Assembly: GCA_944381185.1 (NCBI GenBank)
Contig: CALWKE010000001.1
Span: forward strand, 124,001 to 188,000
Reading direction: 5' to 3'
DNA: 64,000 nucleotides
Source of the DNA: an uncultured Clostridia bacterium
GTDB taxonomy: Bacteria; Bacillota; Clostridia; Christensenellales; UBA1242
Shown one piece after another: positions 16,817 through 26,796 of the stretch. Under the pieces are notes generated by a model. The model was not told where the DNA came from. It did not search any database and saw only the letters and a list, made by a program, of their open reading frames with translations. Numbering within the stretch: position 1 is the stretch's first letter; the number at the start of each line of letters is the position of its first letter. The position numbers and the translations under genes were made by a program.

Positions 16817-19114
16817 TTATTGAATTGATTCCATTAATTCTTCATAAGTCATGCGGTCAATGAATTCAATGTTATTATTCTTATAATATTCATTTAGCCA
16901 CTTATATTGTAGGTCATAAAAATACGAACCTGAACTATTTGTGGTTGATGAATCACCTGCATAACTGGTGTAGAGTGAATCATAAAAATAATCGTAAAGA
17001 GTTTGATTTGAAGCAGTGCTTACATAAGTGTTTTTAAGTCTTTGAACCATCTCGTTAACGAAATCTTCATCATCAAGATTAGCATTATCAATAATGTCAC
17101 TTATATCAACAAGAGATTCACCTGACCTGTAAATATTTTCAATTTTTAAAATATGATAACCATAGTTTGTTGTTACAACTTGAAGAAGTTCACCAACATT
17201 TCCACCTTCAAAAATCTGTGCAATCTCTTCATCTGTTTTGCCTTCAATTTTTGCAAGAAGTTCCCTTGCACCAACAGCAAATTCAGTTACCCAAGAACTA
17301 TTTTCATCTTTATAATTTGAAACAACATAACCTATTTTATTTGAAAGTTCATTGCCAAGAGAGTCACTTGAATAAACCCATTCAAGTTGCAAAAACAGAT
17401 ATGATGCAACTTTTTCTTTTATCTCTAAAAGAGTGCTTCCATTTGCATACATATTGTCAATCGTGTCAAAAACATAAATCATGTCTTCATGGTCTTCACG
17501 AAGTTTGTCCATTTCGCTTTGATTGCTTGAAACAAGTGCATTATAGTAACTTGTTACATAGCCACTTGCACCGCACCAAGCATTATAGGCATTTACATAT
17601 ACTTCAAGAACTTGTTCTTTGGTTGCCATCAAAGTTACATTTGATTCACTATAAAGTTTGTCAACACCTTCTTCATAAGTTCCATTGCCGTTTACATCAT
17701 AGTAAAGTTTATCTGTATCTTCTTCATATAAGCCATTTTTGTTTACATCTTCAAAGAAAATAGTTTTTTCTTCACCATCTTCGGTTGTTGTTGTCTTTAA
17801 AATTTCAATGTAACCAAAGTTTTTGCTTTCATCATTACTTAATTTTTCATCATAATAATAGTATTTAGCATAACTTTCAATATCGATTGAATCAAAACCA
17901 TTATCAAGATTAACCTTTGTTAAAACTGTTCTATTTTCTGCAAGTTCATTTCTAGCCTCAACAAAAACACTATTAATCATTTCATCATAGTCAGAACTTG
18001 ATGATGATGTGTAACCTGGAAGTTTTGTGATTAAATTATTTGTTGCATCATCAAAGCCAACCAAAATTTGTTGAACTGTGAAAAAGTAGTTTTGACCATT
18101 ATAATGATATAAAACAAGTGATGCTCCGTCAGTGTTTGTCATGGTTGCAATGTAACTATTTTCAACTTGATAGGTTTGAACATCTGAATAATATTGTTTT
18201 AAAAAGGCTTCAACAACTGCCCTATCACTCATAAGGTCAGAGTTAACAAGTTCTTCTTCTAAATAATAATTTTGCATGAGTGTTGAAATTTTTGAAGAAT
18301 AATATGCTTCATAAATTCTAACAAGTTCATTTTCAAGCACTGTTTTTTCATTGGTTGAAGTTCCATTTGATTTGGCATTTGAAACAAGACCTTCAATATA
18401 TTTTGCATAGGCTTGATTTCTTGCACCAACAATAAAACCAGTTTCATCAATATCTTCTCTTACATCGTCGCCATCTTCAACTTCTTCAACAACATATTCA
18501 AAAAGATATTTTTTAAGGTCATTAATTCTTGCTTTAACTTCTTCTTCAGTTGATTTGTCAACAACCCTATCTTTTCTTGTTTCATCAGGTGCTTCTGGTT
18601 TTTTTGATTCATACGCTTCAAAAATTGAACCGCTTTCTTCTTCATCGTCTGTTTGAATCCAAATTGGATATTCAACTTCTTCATAGCCTTCAATTTTGTA
18701 AATTGCCTGTTCGTATGCACTTACTTGACTATAAATATATTCAAAAGTTTGTTCCCAAACTTCTTTTTCATCTTCATCGGTGTAGTATGTAAAACCATCT
18801 GGATTTGTTTCTGGGTCATAGAGTGCTTCTTCTGCTTTTTGACTCAATATTTCACGAATGGTTGCCCATGTGTAAAAAGAGTCTTCAATCGTTTGATTAT
18901 CATAATACGCAAAATAGTTGCTGTTATTTTGATAATATGTATAAAAAGAACTGATTATATCAGACCTATCTAAATTAACATTTCCAACCCTAACAACATT
19001 TTGACTGTTAATAACTGAATTGTTTGTTTTAACAAGTGAACATGCACAGAGTGAAAATAAACTAAACACCATCATAAACATGCCACAAAGTAATGATAAA
19101 ATTTTCTTTTTCAT
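16817..19114 (-). CDS. PrsA/SurA-like foldase lipoprotein
   Basis: Surface lipoprotein of 765 residues, likely a peptidyl-prolyl isomerase or chaperone for exported proteins. The N-terminus has a signal peptide ending in the lipobox LCAC. The first part after that (VGNVNLDRSDI and on) resembles the SurA/PrsA chaperone domain. The C-terminal part has the parvulin-like ending GGNVGELLQVVTT followed by YGYHILKI. It is about twice the length of Bacillus PrsA because of long acidic, Tyr-rich insertions. I use the ATG at 19114, which has a GGAG site. Position downstream of mfd matches the pth-mfd-prsA order seen in Clostridia. Confidence 0.75.
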   Translation of the reverse strand: MKKKILSLLCGMFMMVFSLFSLCACSLVKTNNSVINSQNVVRVGNVNLDRSDIISSFYTYYQNNSNYFAYYDNQTIEDSFYTWATIREILSQKAEEALYDPETNPDGFTYYTDEDEKEVWEQTFEYIYSQVSAYEQAIYKIEGYEEVEYPIWIQTDDEEESGSIFEAYESKKPEAPDETRKDRVVDKSTEEEVKARINDLKKYLFEYVVEEVEDGDDVREDIDETGFIVGARNQAYAKYIEGLVSNAKSNGTSTNEKTVLENELVRIYEAYYSSKISTLMQNYYLEEELVNSDLMSDRAVVEAFLKQYYSDVQTYQVENSYIATMTNTDGASLVLYHYNGQNYFFTVQQILVGFDDATNNLITKLPGYTSSSSSDYDEMINSVFVEARNELAENRTVLTKVNLDNGFDSIDIESYAKYYYYDEKLSNDESKNFGYIEILKTTTTEDGEEKTIFFEDVNKNGLYEEDTDKLYYDVNGNGTYEEGVDKLYSESNVTLMATKEQVLEVYVNAYNAWCGASGYVTSYYNALVSSNQSEMDKLREDHEDMIYVFDTIDNMYANGSTLLEIKEKVASYLFLQLEWVYSSDSLGNELSNKIGYVVSNYKDENSSWVTEFAVGARELLAKIEGKTDEEIAQIFEGGNVGELLQVVTTNYGYHILKIENIYRSGESLVDISDIIDNANLDDEDFVNEMVQRLKNTYVSTASNQTLYDYFYDSLYTSYAGDSSTTNSSGSYFYDLQYKWLNEYYKNNNIEFIDRMTYEELMESIQ

Positions 19115-19216
19115 AGAATTCTCCAAATTAAATGTCATAAAAAATTATAACGGCTATTGCAAAAAAAATCAACCCTTTTATTTATAAATTATTATATATA
19201 TGCAATAATTTTACCC

Positions 19217-22200
19217 TTATTTGTCAAATTTTAACTCAAGTTTTGAAGCCGTCACCAAAAATTTTTTGAGTGATAAAAAGTTTTTCATAATTTCTTGTTC
19301 TTTGTTAAATTTTATCATTGGCTTAAGCGTCATATCAATTGAACAATTAAATCTGTTTTGATAAATTGCTTCTGCAATAATATGACTGCCCGTTATGTCG
19401 GTGGATTTTTCAAAAATCACATCTATTTCACTGCCTATTGAAACAATTTCTGTTGCATTAATTTTCTTTGCAAGTTGACGAACAAGCGAAATTTGAATAA
19501 GATTTTCCGTTTCTTTTGGAATTTTACCATAATTTTCAACAAGTTCAGTTTCAAGTTTTGAAACATCTTCAAGCGATGAAACCGTTGAAATCCGCTTATA
19601 GGCAACCATTCGATCTTCACTTGTTGAAATATAGGTGTCAGGAACAAATGCATTTATTGCTATTTTTACCAAAACATCTCTCATTTCTTCAACTTTTTCG
19701 CCACGAAGTTCTTTTATTGCATCTGAAAGCAATCTTGAATACATATCATAGCCAATTTTTTGAAGATGACCGCTTTGTTCTGCACCTAAAATATTGCCAC
19801 TTCCACGAATTTCAAGGTCACGCATGGCAAGTTTGAAACCACTTCCAAACTCGCAAAACTCACTTATTGCATCAAGCCTTTTGTATGCCTCTTCCGTTAA
19901 AATTTTGCCTGACCTATAAGTAAAATACGCATAGGCAACCCTTGAGCCCCTACCCACTCTTCCACGAATTTGATAGAGTTGTGAAAGCCCAAGTTTGTCA
20001 CTGTCATAAACAATTAACGTGTTTGCATTTTCAATGTCAATTCCATTTTCAATTATGGTTGTGCATATTAAAACATTTGTGTTTTGATGATAGAAGTCAT
20101 AAATGATTTGCTCTAACATCTTTGAGTTCATTTGACCATGAGCAACTGCAACATTCGCCTCGGGAATAAGCCTTCTTATTTGTTCAGCAAAGGCAAATAT
20201 TTTTTCAACGCTGTTAAACAAAATAAACACTTGACCATTTCTTGAAAGTTCTCTGTTTACTGCGTCTTTAACAAGCGTTTCAGAATATTCACTGACATAG
20301 GTTTGAATAGGAAGCCTTTCGCTTGGCGGTGTTGAAATTATGCTAATGTCACGAATGCCTGAAAGTGACATTGAAAGAGTTCTTGGAATTGGCGTTGCTG
20401 AAAGTGTTAAAACATCAACAGCTGGATACTTATTTTTAAGTTTTTCTTTATCTTCAACGCCAAATTTTTGCTCTTCATCAAGCACAATTAAGCCAAGGTC
20501 TTTAAACACAACATCATCGCTTAAAACTCTGTGCGTTCCACAGACCACATCAACCTTTCCGCTGGCAATGTCAGCAATGATTTTTTCTGTTTGTGCCTTT
20601 GTTTTAAATCTATTTAAAACTTCAATATTAACACCAAAATTGAACATTCTTGCCCGTGCTGTGTTATAGTGTTGCTCGGAAAGTATTGTTGTTGGTGCAA
20701 TAAATGCCACCTGCTTTCCATTTGCAACTGCCTTAAAAATTGCTCGAAGTGCAACTTCGGTTTTTCCAAAGCCAACATCGCCACAAAGAAGCCTGTCCAT
20801 AACCTTTTGTGACTCCATGTCTTTCTTGATTTCCTCAATGCTGGTTAATTGGTCTTCTGTTTCAACATAGGCAAAAGAATTTTCGAATTCACTTTGAAGT
20901 TCATTATCTTGAATAAAGGCAAAACCCTTAATTTTTTCACGCTTTGCATAGAGTTCAACAAGATTAAAAGCAAGTTTTTTGATTGACTCTTTGACCTTAT
21001 TTTTAACAGCAGAAAAGTCCTGCCCACCAATTTTGCTTAATTTGCTAGGTTTTTCTGCTCCTGAAAAACGGTCAAGCATATCCATATGCGAAGTTGGAAC
21101 ATATAGTTTGTCACCACCAGCATAGCGGATAACAACATAGTCTTGAGTTCCAAAACTACCTGTGAGTTCGGTTACCCCCTCACACACACCAATGCCATGG
21201 TAATGATGAACAACATAGTCGCCGACCTTTGGCACACTGAAAACATTTTCTCTTGAAATTTTAAGTTTGTTTGTCTGCCTTTTTTTAGGAAAAATATCAT
21301 AAGTTCCAAATACTATAATTTTTTCATCAGGTATAATGAACCCCGAATGATAGCCACTTGAAACTATACTTGAAGCCTTATCTGATAATTTTAAAGATTT
21401 GTTAATATCAATTTCAATATCACGAGAAATTAGTAATTTTTTCAACTCTTCAGCACGAACATCAGTCTCTGCAAATATTAAAATTTTAAAACCTTTACCT
21501 ATATATGCCCTGATATCTTGCGAAAGTTCTCTTAAATTGTTTGTGTATCTTGAAACTGCGTTTGTTCTAAAATTAAAAACTGCCTTTGATTTAAAAAATT
21601 TATTTGAATTTGTTATTTTTAAAAAGGCTACGCAAGTTTCTCTTTCGAAGAATGAAAACAGTTCTTTTTGACCAAAACCAACAGGAAGATTGCCCGCAAT
21701 AAGCATTCCTGATTTTTTTAATTCGGCAAGACGCTCGCCAGTATCATTATAAAAACTTGTTATTGAATCAAACACCCTTTTACATTCATCAATAACCACC
21801 AAATAAGGCTCACCACTTGCATGAACAAAATCAAAAATAGATGATCGAAAATCATCTAAAAAACAAGAGAGAACATCTAGCGTGTAACCACGCTCTCCCA
21901 GTTCAAGCCTTGAAATAATTTCGCTTATTTCACTATTAAAAATTGTTGCAAGTGAAGCATCTTGAATATCTGTTTTCAATTTTAATTTTTCAAGTTTTGG
22001 AATCAAACTTTTAAGTTCATCATCAGTTAAAAACAGGTCAGAAAATGGGCAGACTTCAATTTGCTTAACTTCTTTTGTTCCCTTTTGAGTCTGCAAATCG
22101 AAAACTTTTATTGATTCAATTTCTGTATCAAAAAAATCAATTCTATATGGTTCGTCCGCATTTATTGGAAAGATATCAAAAACTTCGCCCCTTCGTGAAA

Positions 22201-22702
22201 ACTGCCCCGCTTCTGCCAACAGTTCTTCTCTTTTATAACCCGCTTCAACCAAGAGTTTTTGAAGAGTTTCAGGCTCAATGCTTTCGCCTGTTTTGAATTT
22301 TAAAATATGATTTTTAAATTCTTTTATTGAAGGCAAAAAATTGAAGAGTGACTCCACTGGAACAACAATAACTTCTGCCTGTTTTTTCAATATTTCAAAC
22401 AGAATTTTTGACCTTGTTACAAACGCTTCGTTTGACTGGGCATGCTTGTAGATAAAACTATCATAAATAGGTTCTAAAACGAAGGTTTTATAATTCATTA
22501 TTTCAAATTGTTCGGCTACGGATTTTGCAGAAATTAAATCTGCTGCGATATATAAAATTTTCTTTTTGAAACTTGAAACCAAGGCTGGACGCATTGAATT
22601 TTGCACACCAAAAATTGAGCAGGAGTTGCCAAGACTAACCTGCTCAATCAAATTTTTGTAGTCGCCACCAAGTTTTTCAAAATCAAAATTAAAATTTTCC
22701 AT
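19217..22702 (-). CDS. mfd: Transcription-repair coupling factor Mfd
   Basis: Removes RNA polymerase stalled at DNA lesions and recruits UvrA. At 1161 residues it is full length. Visible parts: UvrB-like N-terminal region with RRGEVFDIFP, the RNA polymerase-binding domain with VGDYVVHHYHGIG, then an SF2 helicase core with Walker A GDVGFGKTEVALRA, motif II DEEQ, motif III TLSATPIPRTL, and the conserved QIRGRVGRG. It starts 3 bp after the pth stop with only a weak SD, so translation is probably coupled. Confidence 0.97.
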   Translation of the reverse strand: MENFNFDFEKLGGDYKNLIEQVSLGNSCSIFGVQNSMRPALVSSFKKKILYIAADLISAKSVAEQFEIMNYKTFVLEPIYDSFIYKHAQSNEAFVTRSKILFEILKKQAEVIVVPVESLFNFLPSIKEFKNHILKFKTGESIEPETLQKLLVEAGYKREELLAEAGQFSRRGEVFDIFPINADEPYRIDFFDTEIESIKVFDLQTQKGTKEVKQIEVCPFSDLFLTDDELKSLIPKLEKLKLKTDIQDASLATIFNSEISEIISRLELGERGYTLDVLSCFLDDFRSSIFDFVHASGEPYLVVIDECKRVFDSITSFYNDTGERLAELKKSGMLIAGNLPVGFGQKELFSFFERETCVAFLKITNSNKFFKSKAVFNFRTNAVSRYTNNLRELSQDIRAYIGKGFKILIFAETDVRAEELKKLLISRDIEIDINKSLKLSDKASSIVSSGYHSGFIIPDEKIIVFGTYDIFPKKRQTNKLKISRENVFSVPKVGDYVVHHYHGIGVCEGVTELTGSFGTQDYVVIRYAGGDKLYVPTSHMDMLDRFSGAEKPSKLSKIGGQDFSAVKNKVKESIKKLAFNLVELYAKREKIKGFAFIQDNELQSEFENSFAYVETEDQLTSIEEIKKDMESQKVMDRLLCGDVGFGKTEVALRAIFKAVANGKQVAFIAPTTILSEQHYNTARARMFNFGVNIEVLNRFKTKAQTEKIIADIASGKVDVVCGTHRVLSDDVVFKDLGLIVLDEEQKFGVEDKEKLKNKYPAVDVLTLSATPIPRTLSMSLSGIRDISIISTPPSERLPIQTYVSEYSETLVKDAVNRELSRNGQVFILFNSVEKIFAFAEQIRRLIPEANVAVAHGQMNSKMLEQIIYDFYHQNTNVLICTTIIENGIDIENANTLIVYDSDKLGLSQLYQIRGRVGRGSRVAYAYFTYRSGKILTEEAYKRLDAISEFCEFGSGFKLAMRDLEIRGSGNILGAEQSGHLQKIGYDMYSRLLSDAIKELRGEKVEEMRDVLVKIAINAFVPDTYISTSEDRMVAYKRISTVSSLEDVSKLETELVENYGKIPKETENLIQISLVRQLAKKINATEIVSIGSEIDVIFEKSTDITGSHIIAEAIYQNRFNCSIDMTLKPMIKFNKEQEIMKNFLSLKKFLVTASKLELKFDK

Positions 22703-22705
22703 AAT

Positions 22706-23263
22706 CTATCCATTAAACTTTGTCATAATTTTGTCGATAGTTTCGCCATGAATGAATGCAGAAACTGCTTCACTTGCCCTAATAAGCCCCTGTTTTTGAA
22801 CATCAGACATAACCATTTTTGAAAGCACAAAATCTGCTAAATCTTGGTGTTCTTTTTGTTTGCCTATTCCAACCCTAACTCGAATAAAATTTTCACTTTG
22901 GAGTTCACGAATTATACTTTTAAGCCCATTATGTGTGCCAGCAGACCCAAACTTTTTTATTCTTATATGCCCCGGTTCAAGGTCAATATCATCATTGATA
23001 ATCATAACATCGGCAAGGTCTATTTTGAATTTTGAAACAAAACTTTTAACCGACCTGCCACTTTCATTCATATATGTTCGTGGTTTTGCAACAATAAATT
23101 TTTCACCCATAAAATTGAGTTCTGAATAATCAGCATCACACCCACGCTTATTGAATTTTAAATCAAATTCTTTTGACAAAAGGTCAAGCACTTCAAAACC
23201 TGCATTATGGTTTGTGTGCTCATACTCCTTTCCAATATTGCCAAGCCCAACAATAAGTTTCAT
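22706..23263 (-). CDS. pth: Peptidyl-tRNA hydrolase
   Basis: Recycles peptidyl-tRNA that falls off ribosomes. The protein (185 aa) has the family signatures GLGNIGKEYEHTNHNAGFE with the catalytic His, the PRTYMNESGRSV motif, and DDIDLEPGHIRIKKFGSAGTHNGLKSI. The start has an AGGAGA site. Located between the GlmU-like gene and mfd as in the glmU-prs-pth-mfd order of Bacillus, but prs is missing here. Confidence 0.97.
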   Translation of the reverse strand: MKLIVGLGNIGKEYEHTNHNAGFEVLDLLSKEFDLKFNKRGCDADYSELNFMGEKFIVAKPRTYMNESGRSVKSFVSKFKIDLADVMIINDDIDLEPGHIRIKKFGSAGTHNGLKSIIRELQSENFIRVRVGIGKQKEHQDLADFVLSKMVMSDVQKQGLIRASEAVSAFIHGETIDKIMTKFNG

Positions 23264-23271
23264 CTTCTCTC

Positions 23272-24288
23272 CTAAAATTTTGCATTTGCATTAATGGTGA
23301 TGTTTTCTTCAATCAAAATTGCATTTTCACCCGCAACAACTCTTGCCCCAGAACAAACCTTTGCATTTTTGCCAACTTGAACACGAACAGTTGTAACAAA
23401 ATCTTCAACAACCGCTTCATCTTCGATTTTTGATTTCAATATTTTTGAAGATGAACCAACCGAAACATTTTCGCCAATTACGGAATTTTTTATAACACTT
23501 CCAAAGCCAATTTGTGCACCTTGCTTGATAACACTATTTTCAATAATAGCACCTGCACCAATTATAACATCGTCATCAATTTTTGAGTTTGAAATTGTTG
23601 AATTTGTTAATATTTCACAATTTGTGCCAACCTTTGACTTATTGATAATTGAAACATTGTTGCCAATTTTTGAAAAATAGCCAATTTCAGAATTTGCATC
23701 AATTGAAATATTATTTGAATTTTCAAAAACAATACCCTTTTGATTATAAAAATCAACAAGCCTGCAAAGTAACACTTCACGAGCAACATCAAGAGATTTA
23801 AGGTCAGTAACTTCATAAAAATCACCTGACGAAAAATCATATTCATCAACAGAAAAAATCTCATTTATTGTTTGAATATATTCATTTCTAAAAATATATC
23901 CCTTTTTCAACTTGCACGCACTCATGTGTTTAACTTTAACAAAAGATAAAAGGTCAATTAAATGCTGTTTGTTAACAAGTGGAGTGTTTGCAAACAAAAC
24001 TACTGAATATTCAGCATTTGAAATGTATGGGCGGATAAGTGAAATAATCTCATCTTCATCTGTGCACCTTAAAACCATTGGCCTTGTTATGCAGGCACGC
24101 TGAACCCAATCAATCAAACTTTCGCCACAAATTTCATATTCATAGATGTTTTTTTGCAAATTTTCAGCTGAAATATCTTCACATAAAACAAAGAAATTTG
24201 CCGAAACACTCTCTTCTGCTCCCGAAACAAATTCTGGTTGACTGTCAACCATTATGCAATTAGTTTTTACTTTTTCAATAACTTCCAT
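23272..24288 (-). CDS. Degenerate GlmU-like protein with hexapeptide repeats
   Basis: A 338-residue protein that sits where glmU normally lies (before pth-mfd). The C-terminal half (from about residue 190) is a left-handed beta-helix of hexapeptide repeats such as IGNNVS, VGTNCE and IGAGAI. The N-terminal half aligns by eye with the GlmU nucleotidyltransferase, but the nucleotide loop (normally LAAGxGTRM) reads FVLCEDISAEN, and the metal-binding GDxPL reads ANTPL. Active UDP-GlcNAc synthesis is therefore unlikely; a structural or regulatory role, or an altered acyltransferase, remains possible. There is no SD; the promoter suggests a leaderless mRNA. Confidence 0.75.
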   Translation of the reverse strand: MEVIEKVKTNCIMVDSQPEFVSGAEESVSANFFVLCEDISAENLQKNIYEYEICGESLIDWVQRACITRPMVLRCTDEDEIISLIRPYISNAEYSVVLFANTPLVNKQHLIDLLSFVKVKHMSACKLKKGYIFRNEYIQTINEIFSVDEYDFSSGDFYEVTDLKSLDVAREVLLCRLVDFYNQKGIVFENSNNISIDANSEIGYFSKIGNNVSIINKSKVGTNCEILTNSTISNSKIDDDVIIGAGAIIENSVIKQGAQIGFGSVIKNSVIGENVSVGSSSKILKSKIEDEAVVEDFVTTVRVQVGKNAKVCSGARVVAGENAILIEENITINANAKF

Positions 24289-24294
24289 AATCAA

Positions 24295-24323
24295 AGTTTA
24301 TAATTTTAATAATTCTTTGTCAA
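24295..24323 (-). promoter_or_regulatory. Leaderless-type promoter of GlmU-like-pth-mfd operon
   Basis: TTGACA (24323-24318), 17-bp spacer, TAAACT (24300-24295). Predicted +1 is 24288, the A of the start codon, which explains the absent SD. Confidence 0.6.
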
Positions 24324-24329
24324 GCACGC

Positions 24330-24355
24330 AAAAAAAATATCACAACTTATTGTGA
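24330..24355 (-). terminator. Terminator of tadA operon
   Basis: TCACAA-TAAG-TTGTGA hairpin, then AT and a run of eight T on the minus strand, just after tadA. Confidence 0.7.
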
Positions 24356-24360
24356 CATTT

Positions 24361-24813
24361 TTAATCTTTTTTTCGTTTTTCTTTAAAATAGTTTGAAACA
24401 AGCATTGAGCATTCTTCTTCAAAAAAGCCACCCTCAACCTTTGTTTTATGATTGAGTTCTGCTCGCCTTGAAATTTCATCGGCTGAAATTGAGCCATTAG
24501 TTATTTTTGCACCAAAATAAACATTGTCAATTCTTGCATTTATTATTGCACCCATACACATAACACAGGGCTCAAGCGTAACATAAATCTCTGCACCATT
24601 AAGCCTGAAATCTCCAATTTTTTTGCAGGCTTTTTTTATTGCCAAAATTTCAGCATGTGCAGTTGCATCGCTTAAACATTCTCTTTTATTGAAGGCACTT
24701 GCAATTACCTTGTTATCAATAACAACAACCGCACCAACTGGAACTTCGTCATTCTCCTTTGCTTTTTTTGCAAGTGCTATTGCCCTTTTCATAAATTTTT
24801 CTTGATATGCCAT
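24361..24813 (-). CDS. tadA: tRNA-specific adenosine deaminase TadA
   Basis: Converts A34 to inosine in the anticodon of tRNA-Arg(ACG). The zinc-deaminase motifs are present: HAEILAIKKA with the catalytic Glu and PCVMCMGAI with two Cys ligands, at about residues 53 and 83. The start at 24813 has a GAGG site; a longer in-frame extension upstream lies inside the peptidase gene and is not needed. Length 150 aa is normal. Last gene of an overlapping four-gene operon. Confidence 0.95.
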   Translation of the reverse strand: MAYQEKFMKRAIALAKKAKENDEVPVGAVVVIDNKVIASAFNKRECLSDATAHAEILAIKKACKKIGDFRLNGAEIYVTLEPCVMCMGAIINARIDNVYFGAKITNGSISADEISRRAELNHKTKVEGGFFEEECSMLVSNYFKEKRKKD

Positions 24814-24814
24814 G

Positions 24815-25675
24815 TTATTTTTCCTCAAAATCCTTAAAAACATTATAAGCATATCGAAGGCAACTTGCAATAGTTTTGTGATGAGCATAAATTTCATCTA
24901 AATATTTTTCACTGATTGGGTGTTTTAGATTATCACTGCCAACTTCAATTGTTAGTGCTGGAATTTTAAGTTTTTGAACACAATAATCTTTAAATCCACC
25001 TGAACTTGTTTTTTCGGGATTTTTTATAATATAACCCGTTGATTTTGCAAAATATTCGGCAATTTTTTTGTCACGAACAAGCTGATATTTGTCTTGAAAA
25101 AAATTATAATAAATCTCTTCGCCCTTGCTGTGATAAGAAATCGTTATAAACGGATTTACGCCCTTTGTGTATTTAACAATGGCTCTTGTTTCAGGCTCAC
25201 TTTCAGCAAACTGACCAACATAGCCCGAAGGTGCGGGATAATGGCTATTTATATTTGTGCCAAAATTGGCATCAAAATTATTATTTAAATCAACTCCTCT
25301 GCCGTTAGCCTTCCAAAACTCAAATTTTGATGAATTTTTATTGATTTTTTCTATATTTTTTTTGAATTTTTTTGGCACAGAATTTAAGCCATTAAAAACC
25401 AATTCAACTCCATCGGGATTTGCCATTAATATAAATGACAAATTAAAATTATCTATATCATCAAAAAGTCCGTCATCAAGCATTTTACAAACCAAATCGG
25501 TTGTTATGTGTTCTCTTGCATGAATTGAACATAAAAAAATTGCAGTGGGAAATGCTGAACTTATTGTTCTTTCCACTGCAAAAATTTTTCTGCCAAAAAA
25601 TGAATTGCCAATAACTTTTACATTATATTTATTCTTATAAATCTCTATTTTTTTTAAAAGTGAATCATAATTCAC
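24815..25675 (-). CDS. M14-family zinc carboxypeptidase
   Basis: A 286-residue peptidase of the carboxypeptidase A superfamily. Zinc ligands are visible in SIHAREHITT (HxxE) and in the later SYHSKGEEIYYNF; RGVDLNNNFDANFG is the substrate-binding NxxR-type region, and TIEVGSDNLKHPI holds the catalytic Glu. Such proteins in Bacillota often cleave gamma-D-glutamyl-diamino acid bonds of peptidoglycan peptides. There is no signal peptide. I choose the GTG at 25675 with a TTGGAG site; it overlaps the preceding stop codon, so translation is coupled. Confidence 0.85.
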   Translation of the reverse strand: MNYDSLLKKIEIYKNKYNVKVIGNSFFGRKIFAVERTISSAFPTAIFLCSIHAREHITTDLVCKMLDDGLFDDIDNFNLSFILMANPDGVELVFNGLNSVPKKFKKNIEKINKNSSKFEFWKANGRGVDLNNNFDANFGTNINSHYPAPSGYVGQFAESEPETRAIVKYTKGVNPFITISYHSKGEEIYYNFFQDKYQLVRDKKIAEYFAKSTGYIIKNPEKTSSGGFKDYCVQKLKIPALTIEVGSDNLKHPISEKYLDEIYAHHKTIASCLRYAYNVFKDFEEK

Positions 25676-26796
25676 TAAACAACTCCAAAGCCCTTTAAAA
25701 GTGAAAGCAACCAATCAAATGCCAAATATGCAAAAGAGAGCGAAAATAGAACAATAACTGGTGCACTGATCTTTTTTTCATCTTTTGAAGCACTTTGCGT
25801 CAAGGTTTCTGACACATTTTTTTCCTCTGCTGTTTGCTGATCAACAACTTTGCCATCTATCATCATAACTGTTTGTTCTTCTTTGCCATCAACAACGATT
25901 TGTGCATTTGCATTTTTAGCATTATTACTATTAACTTTATCATTCTCTTTTATTAAATTTCTAATCAAATTTCTAACAAGCAAGAATGCAATGCCAGCAA
26001 AGATTAAAGCAACAACAAGGTCAATAATAAACTGAACCCAAGGACTCATGCTTGAAGATGCAACTGTTTCATCTAAAATTGATGAACCTGAATTTTTAGA
26101 AATTGTAATTAATATATAATATTCGGTTATTGAAATAAAGTTGTTAAAGAAGTGAATCAATACTCCTAACCACAAGTTACCTGTTTTCAAAAAGATATAT
26201 CCAACAACAATACCAATTATAAATTGATGAACTGTTTGTTCTGCATTGCCGTGCATAAGTGTGAATATCACTGATGAAACAATGAGTGCCACCATAAAAC
26301 CAAACTGCTTTAACCCTGAAGCAATAACACCCCTAAACAGAAGTTCTTCACATACCGCTGGCGTTATGCAACTAACCAAAACATATAAAAGATATTGCCA
26401 AAAAGTGTTGATAACAAAATTTGAAAGCACCGAACTATAGCCTAAAAGTTCAAGAAATTCAATAAATGCTGTTGTTATTTGACTAAACCCAATAAGGCAC
26501 ACAATAGAAATTAAAAAACAATAGAACACCAAATTTCCACTGACTTTTTTGTTCATTCCTGAAGCTTCTTTTATTTTTACCCTTCTTGCACTTGCAACAG
26601 TTATTGCAGTTAATGCAAACATAAATTCAAGCAAAAAATTCGCCAAAAAGTAAACAATTTGGTTTGACCTAACTGACCCCGGAAGAAAACTATAAAGTTG
26701 CAAAAATATAAAATTATAAATAATAAAAAGCAGTGATGCAAGAGCCGCTTCGTAAATTCCAAATTGTCTTCTTTTTTCTGTTAAAAGCCTTCCCAT
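25675..26796 (-). CDS. CPBP (CAAX-type) intramembrane metalloprotease
   Basis: A 373-residue multi-pass membrane protein. The three CPBP motifs are visible: CEELLFRGVI (EExxxR), FTLMHGN, and HFFNN. Eight or more hydrophobic segments surround them, and a charged loop of about 70 residues (from about residue 280) comes before a final membrane segment. Family members cleave membrane peptides or act in bacteriocin self-protection. The ATG overlaps the stop of the preceding MBL gene (TAATG), and its own stop overlaps the next start. Confidence 0.9.
   Translation of the reverse strand: MGRLLTEKRRQFGIYEAALASLLFIIYNFIFLQLYSFLPGSVRSNQIVYFLANFLLEFMFALTAITVASARRVKIKEASGMNKKVSGNLVFYCFLISIVCLIGFSQITTAFIEFLELLGYSSVLSNFVINTFWQYLLYVLVSCITPAVCEELLFRGVIASGLKQFGFMVALIVSSVIFTLMHGNAEQTVHQFIIGIVVGYIFLKTGNLWLGVLIHFFNNFISITEYYILITISKNSGSSILDETVASSSMSPWVQFIIDLVVALIFAGIAFLLVRNLIRNLIKENDKVNSNNAKNANAQIVVDGKEEQTVMMIDGKVVDQQTAEEKNVSETLTQSASKDEKKISAPVIVLFSLSFAYLAFDWLLSLLKGFGVV

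Noticed and set aside
17167-17763. 198-codon plus-strand frame opposite the PrsA-like gene
   Set aside because: His/Leu/Gln-rich shadow of an acidic, Tyr-rich coding sequence; no SD, no promoter.
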